A stretch of 64,000 nt of DNA from Streptomyces xanthophaeus (GTDB lineage Bacteria > Actinomycetota > Actinomycetes > Streptomycetales > Streptomycetaceae). Below are positions 62,385 through 64,000 of this stretch, piece after piece (the stretch's first letter is position 1; the number at the start of each line of letters is the position of its first letter). Under the pieces are notes generated by a model that saw nothing but the letters and a program-made list of their open reading frames with translations, searched no databases and was not told the DNA's origin. The stretch lies in the NCBI RefSeq assembly GCF_000725805.1, contig NZ_JOFT01000013.1, forward strand, positions 1-64,000, read 5' to 3'. The position numbers were made by a program, and so were the translations under genes.

Positions 62385-64000
62385 ATGAGTCCCGTTCTCG
62401 CTGGTGTGCTCCAGCTCCTCGCTCTGATCGCCGCGCTCGCGCTGGCCTACCGCCCGCTGGGCGACTACATGGCACGCGTCTACTCCTCCGAGAAGCACTA
62501 CAAGCCGGAGAAATGGATCTACAAGGCCATCGGCGCCAACCCCTCGGCCGAGATGCGCTGGCCGGCGTATCTGCGCGCGGTCCTCGCCTTCTCCGCCGTG
62601 AGCGTCCTCTTCCTCTACGCCCTCCAGCGGGCCCAGGGCATCCTGCCCGGCTCGCTCGGCTTCTCCGCGATCGACCCCGACCAGGCCTTCAACACCGCCG
62701 CGTCGTTCGTCGCCAACACCAACTGGCAGTCGTACTACGGCGAGCAGGCCATGGGCCACGTCGTACAGACCGGCGGCCTGGCGGTGCAGAACTTCGTCTC
62801 CGCCGCTGTCGGCATGGCCGTCGCGGTGGCCCTCGTACGGGGCTTCGCGCGCTCCCGCACGGGTGAGCTCGGCAACTTCTGGGCCGACATGGTCCGCGGA
62901 GTGGTCCGTATCCTGCTGCCGATCTCGGTGATCGGCGCGGTCGTCCTGGTCGCCTGCGGCGCGATCCAGAACTTCTCCGGCATCCACGAGGTCGGCCAGT
63001 TCATGGGCGGCTCGCAGCAGTGGAACGGCGGGGCGGTGGCCTCGCAGGAGGTCATCAAGGAGCTGGGGACCAACGGCGGCGGCTACTTCAACGCCAACTC
63101 GGCCCACCCCTTCGAGAACCCGGCCCCCTTCTCGAACCTCTTCGAGGTCTTCCTCATCCTCGTCATCCCGTTCTCCCTCACCCGCACCTTCGGCCGCATG
63201 GTCGGCAACCTGCGCCAGGGCTACGCGATCCTCGCCACGATGGCCACCATCTGGATCGGTTTCACGGCGCTGATGATGTGGACCGAGTTCGCCCACCACG
63301 GCCCGGCGCTCCAGGCCGCGGGCGGGGCGATGGAGGGCAAGGAGACCCGCTTCGGGATCGGCGCGTCCGCGATCTTCTCGGTCGCGACCACGCTGACCTC
63401 GACCGGGGCGGTCAACTCCTTCCACTCCTCGTACACGGGCCTGGGCGGCGGCATCCAGCTGCTGGGCATGCAGCTCGGCGAGATCGCCCCTGGTGGTGTC
63501 GGCTCCGGCCTCTACGGCATGCTGATCATGGCGATCATCGCGGTGTTCATCGCCGGTCTGATGGTCGGCCGGACCCCGGAGTACCTGGGCAAGAAGATCG
63601 GCACCCGCGAGATCAAGTTCGCGGCCTGCTACATCCTCATCACCCCGGCCCTCGTCCTCGGCTTCACCGCCGCGGCGATGGCGCTGGACACCCCGGCGAA
63701 CTCGATGGCGAACACGGGGGCGCACGGCTTCTCGGAGATCCTCTACGCCTACACCTCGGGCGCCAACAACAACGGCTCCGCCTTCGCCGGCCTGAACGCC
63801 GACACCCAGTGGTTCAACAGCACCATCGGCATCGCCATGCTCCTGGGCCGCTTCCTGCCCATGGTCTTCGTCCTGGCCCTGGCCGGCTCGCTCGCCGAGC
63901 AGAAGCCCGTCCCCGAGACCGCAGGCACGCTCCGTACCGACAAGCCGCTCTACACAGGCCTGCTCGTCGGCACCATCCTCATCGTCACCGGACTCACCTA
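62385..64000 (+). CDS. kdpA: Potassium-transporting ATPase subunit A, 3' end beyond window
   Basis: About 538 residues are visible of a family length near 555. [20 protein letters not shown] starts the membrane domain; selectivity-filter type motifs [11 protein letters not shown] (helix P1), [21 protein letters not shown] (second filter), [16 protein letters not shown] (third) and [13 protein letters not shown] (fourth) are all intact. KdpA is the K+-conducting subunit. The gene follows kdpF2 by six bases. kdpB, C and D may follow outside the window, in which case the kdpB at 57-59 kb would be a second copy. Confidence 0.95.
   Translation, partial: MSPVLAGVLQLLALIAALALAYRPLGDYMARVYSSEKHYKPEKWIYKAIGANPSAEMRWPAYLRAVLAFSAVSVLFLYALQRAQGILPGSLGFSAIDPDQAFNTAASFVANTNWQSYYGEQAMGHVVQTGGLAVQNFVSAAVGMAVAVALVRGFARSRTGELGNFWADMVRGVVRILLPISVIGAVVLVACGAIQNFSGIHEVGQFMGGSQQWNGGAVASQEVIKELGTNGGGYFNANSAHPFENPAPFSNLFEVFLILVIPFSLTRTFGRMVGNLRQGYAILATMATIWIGFTALMMWTEFAHHGPALQAAGGAMEGKETRFGIGASAIFSVATTLTSTGAVNSFHSSYTGLGGGIQLLGMQLGEIAPGGVGSGLYGMLIMAIIAVFIAGLMVGRTPEYLGKKIGTREIKFAACYILITPALVLGFTAAAMALDTPANSMANTGAHGFSEILYAYTSGANNNGSAFAGLNADTQWFNSTIGIAMLLGRFLPMVFVLALAGSLAEQKPVPETAGTLRTDKPLYTGLLVGTILIVTGLT

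Overview
The window is very GC-rich, has short intergenic gaps and many GTG/TTG starts behind GGAGG sites, and carries families typical of Streptomyces and close relatives (DUF6325, DUF5133, DUF6479, DUF4235, amphi-Trp, CinY-like, GAF-ANTAR and SpoIIE-type regulators). I read it as an accessory or arm region of a Streptomyces chromosome. No rRNA, tRNA, CRISPR array, complete insertion sequence or prophage was seen.

Layout. 1-5.4 kb: edge of a class II glutamine amidotransferase, membrane and secreted proteins, an HdeD-like protein, a YbdK-type carboxylate-amine ligase, a CBM48-like protein and a DUF6325 protein. 5.9-10.7 kb: a molybdenum hydroxylase operon (xdhA-xdhB-xdhC type) with overlapping genes and a possible 18-codon leader peptide that ends inside the first start codon. 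10.9-16.6 kb: a PAS-GAF-SpoIIE-ATPase phosphatase, a TetR/NmrA divergent pair with twin operators, and two GAF-ANTAR regulators. 16.9-18.8 kb: an unrecognised 567-residue coiled-coil protein coupled to a 41-residue peptide made largely of a Gly-Thr hexanucleotide repeat. 19.3-28.8 kb: DUF2252, DUF1269-like and DUF4246 proteins and a cell-wall group (polysaccharide deacetylase-like, class A PBP without an SxxK motif, amidase domain protein, secreted protein).

28.9-32 kb is a zone of gene decay: degenerate pieces of a KimA-like potassium permease and of a KdpD-like kinase lie back to back, and a glycoside hydrolase 15 fragment is joined to the end of an MFS transporter. Intact cold-shock, carboxymuconolactone decarboxylase and amphi-Trp genes lie among them. 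32-42.6 kb: CPBP protease, alpha/beta hydrolase, diacylglycerol-kinase-like protein, cation P-type ATPase, PPK2, a small protein with a PD(A/T/I) repeat tail, a GNAT protein and a lipase-like hydrolase. 43-46.6 kb is a second decay zone (SpoIIE phosphatase end, alcohol dehydrogenase, hemerythrin), with an intact FUSC-type transporter. 46.8-50 kb holds small stress-type proteins; 50-54.7 kb an ATP-grasp protein and a divergent P450/HTH regulator pair with a clear palindromic operator.

54.7-64 kb is a potassium-uptake region with an unusual order: an APC permease, a solitary kdpB and a KimA-like permease on the minus strand, then on the plus strand kdpF, a shortened DUF4118 protein, a 27-residue membrane peptide, a second kdpF and kdpA, which runs off the window. 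Together with the vestigial kimA/kdpD pieces near 29-30 kb this suggests duplication and rearrangement of potassium transport genes in this strain. The window reads as an osmotic, cell-envelope and redox stress region with several broken genes.
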